Source: Oligoflexia bacterium
Lineage (GTDB): Bacteria > Bdellovibrionota > UBA1018 > CAIMNF01
Reading direction: 5' to 3'
Length of the DNA: 41,568 nucleotides
NCBI GenBank assembly: GCA_903845155.1
Contig: CAIMWN010000258.1
Span: forward strand, 1-41,568
The notes beneath the pieces were generated by a model. That model saw only the letters and a list, made by a program, of their open reading frames with translations. It did not search any database and had not been told where the DNA came from. Of the stretch, positions 40,492 to 41,568 are shown piece by piece (the first letter of the stretch is position 1; each line of letters opens with the position of its first letter). The position numbers and the translations under genes are program-made.

Positions 40492-41025
40492 ATGAAATCA
40501 AGCATTGCAGTTCTCTTAGCCATTTTTTCAATTCAAGCCGCAAGCGCCCGAACCTGCGTTACCGCAGAAAACCGTAAAGAAAAGGAAAGTGTTCAAGTTT
40601 GCGCTGAAGTAACTAAGATTTCAAACACCGGTAATACTAGCGTTACCGGTTTTCCTAAAAATGCAGGCCAACATTTTGAACTCACCGCACTTACTCAACA
40701 AGACAACGCTCACATTCTCAATCACGAATTCAGAGTAAAAGATCTCTGTACCTTATTCGGAGCTGCAATCGTTCCGGGCTACGACACTTACATTAAAGAC
40801 GCTTCCACTGAAACTTTGAAAGTACTGGTCCCTAACTCCTTCCCACAAGATCACGCGAACTCTCAGTTCTCAGACGTAGAAAAACTAATTCTCCGCATTA
40901 GCGGAAAATACAGAGCTTATAACGTAGAACACGTCGTTACCAAAATGAATTGCTACGGCTACAAAGCAGACCAAATCCAACGCAGACCGGGCCCCATGGG
41001 ATTCCCCGACCGAATGATTTTCTAA
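40492..41025 (+). CDS. Exported protein of unknown function (177 aa)
   Basis: 177 residues with a signal peptide (cleavage near ASARTC, about 19). The mature protein starts with a CVTAENRKEKESVQVCAEV segment whose two Cys residues could pair, and contains two further Cys residues (DLCTLFG, MNCYGY). Beta-prone, no recognised family. GGAG lies 7 nt before the ATG, and a strong sigma-70 promoter precedes it. Its stop codon directly abuts that of the convergent slyD-like gene. Confidence 0.75.
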   Translation: MKSSIAVLLAIFSIQAASARTCVTAENRKEKESVQVCAEVTKISNTGNTSVTGFPKNAGQHFELTALTQQDNAHILNHEFRVKDLCTLFGAAIVPGYDTYIKDASTETLKVLVPNSFPQDHANSQFSDVEKLILRISGKYRAYNVEHVVTKMNCYGYKADQIQRRPGPMGFPDRMIF

Positions 41026-41496
41026 TTAATGAAAGAGCGGCTTATTCTGAACTTCCGCCTCTTCATTTTCTTCGCGCGAAGAGGTCACCTCTACATCAAA
41101 CACCAAATCCTGCCCGGCAAGCGGGTGATTGGCGTCGAGTAACAAATCGCCTTCAGATAAATCGACGACAGTAAAAGTTCGAAGTTCATGATCTTGCGTG
41201 TAACGCCCACGCACTTTATCACCCATCCGAATCTTCTTACCCTGATGAACGCTTGAACGAGAAACGCGTACGAGTAAACTCAGATCATAAAAGCCATAGG
41301 CCTGATCCGCATTCACTCGAATTTGCTTCCTTTCACCCTCTTTTAAGCCCTTCAAGCCTTCAACAAAACCTTGAAGCTCATGCACGGGTTCACCCTCACT
41401 GGGTGTGGTAACCACATCATGATTAAAGGACGAACTAATAAGGTGACCTAACTGATTCTTCAGTACGCAACGGAACGATACGATCTGGACTCTCAT
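41026..41496 (-). CDS. slyD: SlyD-like FKBP-type peptidyl-prolyl cis-trans isomerase
   Basis: 156 residues. The FKBP core is split around an insert-in-flap domain as in SlyD: the N-terminal strand and EGEPVHELQGFVEGLKGLKEGERK-type segment, then the Tyr/Gly motif ADQAYGFYD, the insert (RMGDKVRGRY...), and the closing DANHPLAGQDLVFDVEV. It accelerates proline isomerisation and has chaperone activity in the cytosol. The His/Cys-rich nickel-binding tail of E. coli SlyD is absent. The insert carries LLVRVSRSSVHQ in place of the usual loop. AAGGA precedes the ATG by about 5 nt. The 72 bp upstream to the window end hold its promoter region. Confidence 0.9.
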   Translation of the reverse strand: MRVQIVSFRCVLKNQLGHLISSSFNHDVVTTPSEGEPVHELQGFVEGLKGLKEGERKQIRVNADQAYGFYDLSLLVRVSRSSVHQGKKIRMGDKVRGRYTQDHELRTFTVVDLSEGDLLLDANHPLAGQDLVFDVEVTSSREENEEAEVQNKPLFH

Positions 41497-41568
41497 AGGA
41501 TCCTTTCATATCAGACATGTTTACTTACACTGACTTGTACTAAATCAAACCGACCAAACTGATTAAAA

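Noticed and set aside
1-41568. Mobile elements, CRISPR arrays, prophage
   Set aside because: No transposase, integrase, short regularly spaced repeats or phage structural genes were found on either strand.

Overview
The window looks like a chromosomal segment of a Gram-negative, predatory- or delta-proteobacterium-like organism, most plausibly Bdellovibrionota/Oligoflexia. This is inference: GC is moderate to low, there are many Sec-exported proteins and lipoproteins with Gram-negative lipoboxes, a TolC-type outer-membrane channel, an OmpA lipoprotein, a beta-barrel protein, a type III polyketide synthase with a companion methyltransferase, and very dense two-component signalling. No rRNA, CRISPR, transposase or phage gene was seen.

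Layout. 1-5.6 kb: 5'-complete but truncated laccase-domain (PgeF/YfiH) gene, a tRNA with anticodon CAU, a secreted C39-like cysteine peptidase, and a TolC-MacA-MacB efflux operon on the minus strand. 5.8-11.1 kb: secreted SLT lytic transglycosylase, acidic protein, large tryptophan/tyrosine-rich lipoprotein, a YqjD/ElaB-like membrane-anchor protein, a 50-residue lmo0937-type membrane protein, and a diheme cytochrome-like lipoprotein. 11.2-22.8 kb: the signalling core. It has a PAS histidine kinase, a ferritin-like protein, a His-rich mini-operon, an HPt / NtrC-type regulator / CheY-like operon, and, convergent to it, an operon of a 1411-residue CHASE3-PAS-PAS-GAF-kinase-REC-REC-REC hybrid, CheR, CheB (no receiver) and a REC-kinase. 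22.9-30.7 kb: NhaR-like LysR regulator, a small secreted protein, an OmpA lipoprotein / beta-barrel / YqjD-like operon, an exported caspase-fold candidate and several small unknown proteins. 30.7-33.3 kb: a type III polyketide synthase with a decayed, frameshifted downstream part, and a YceI protein. 33.3-41.5 kb: lipoproteins (one a metzincin protease), a DUF3465-like protein, a secreted GH15 glucoamylase, an RRM RNA-binding protein, two unknown exported proteins and a SlyD-like FKBP isomerase.

How it fits together. Twelve promoters in the window match the sigma-54 consensus (GG-N10-GC inside an extended TGGCAC-N5-TTGC-like 17-mer). Each lies just upstream of a gene start: acidic protein, Trp-rich lipoprotein, YqjD-like, lmo0937-like, ferritin-like, His-rich, small secreted protein, OmpA operon, 139-residue exported protein, 68/87-residue pair, 64-residue membrane protein, and glucoamylase. 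The only sigma-54 activator encoded here is the NtrC-type regulator (14332-15723), in the middle of these genes, next to an HPt protein and hybrid kinases. A recurring heptamer TGTCCCA/TGGGACA, concentrated in the intergenic regions upstream of several of these promoters and of the regulator's own operon, is a candidate enhancer site. I read the window as a sensory/phosphorelay island with its envelope- and stress-related sigma-54 regulon clustered around it.
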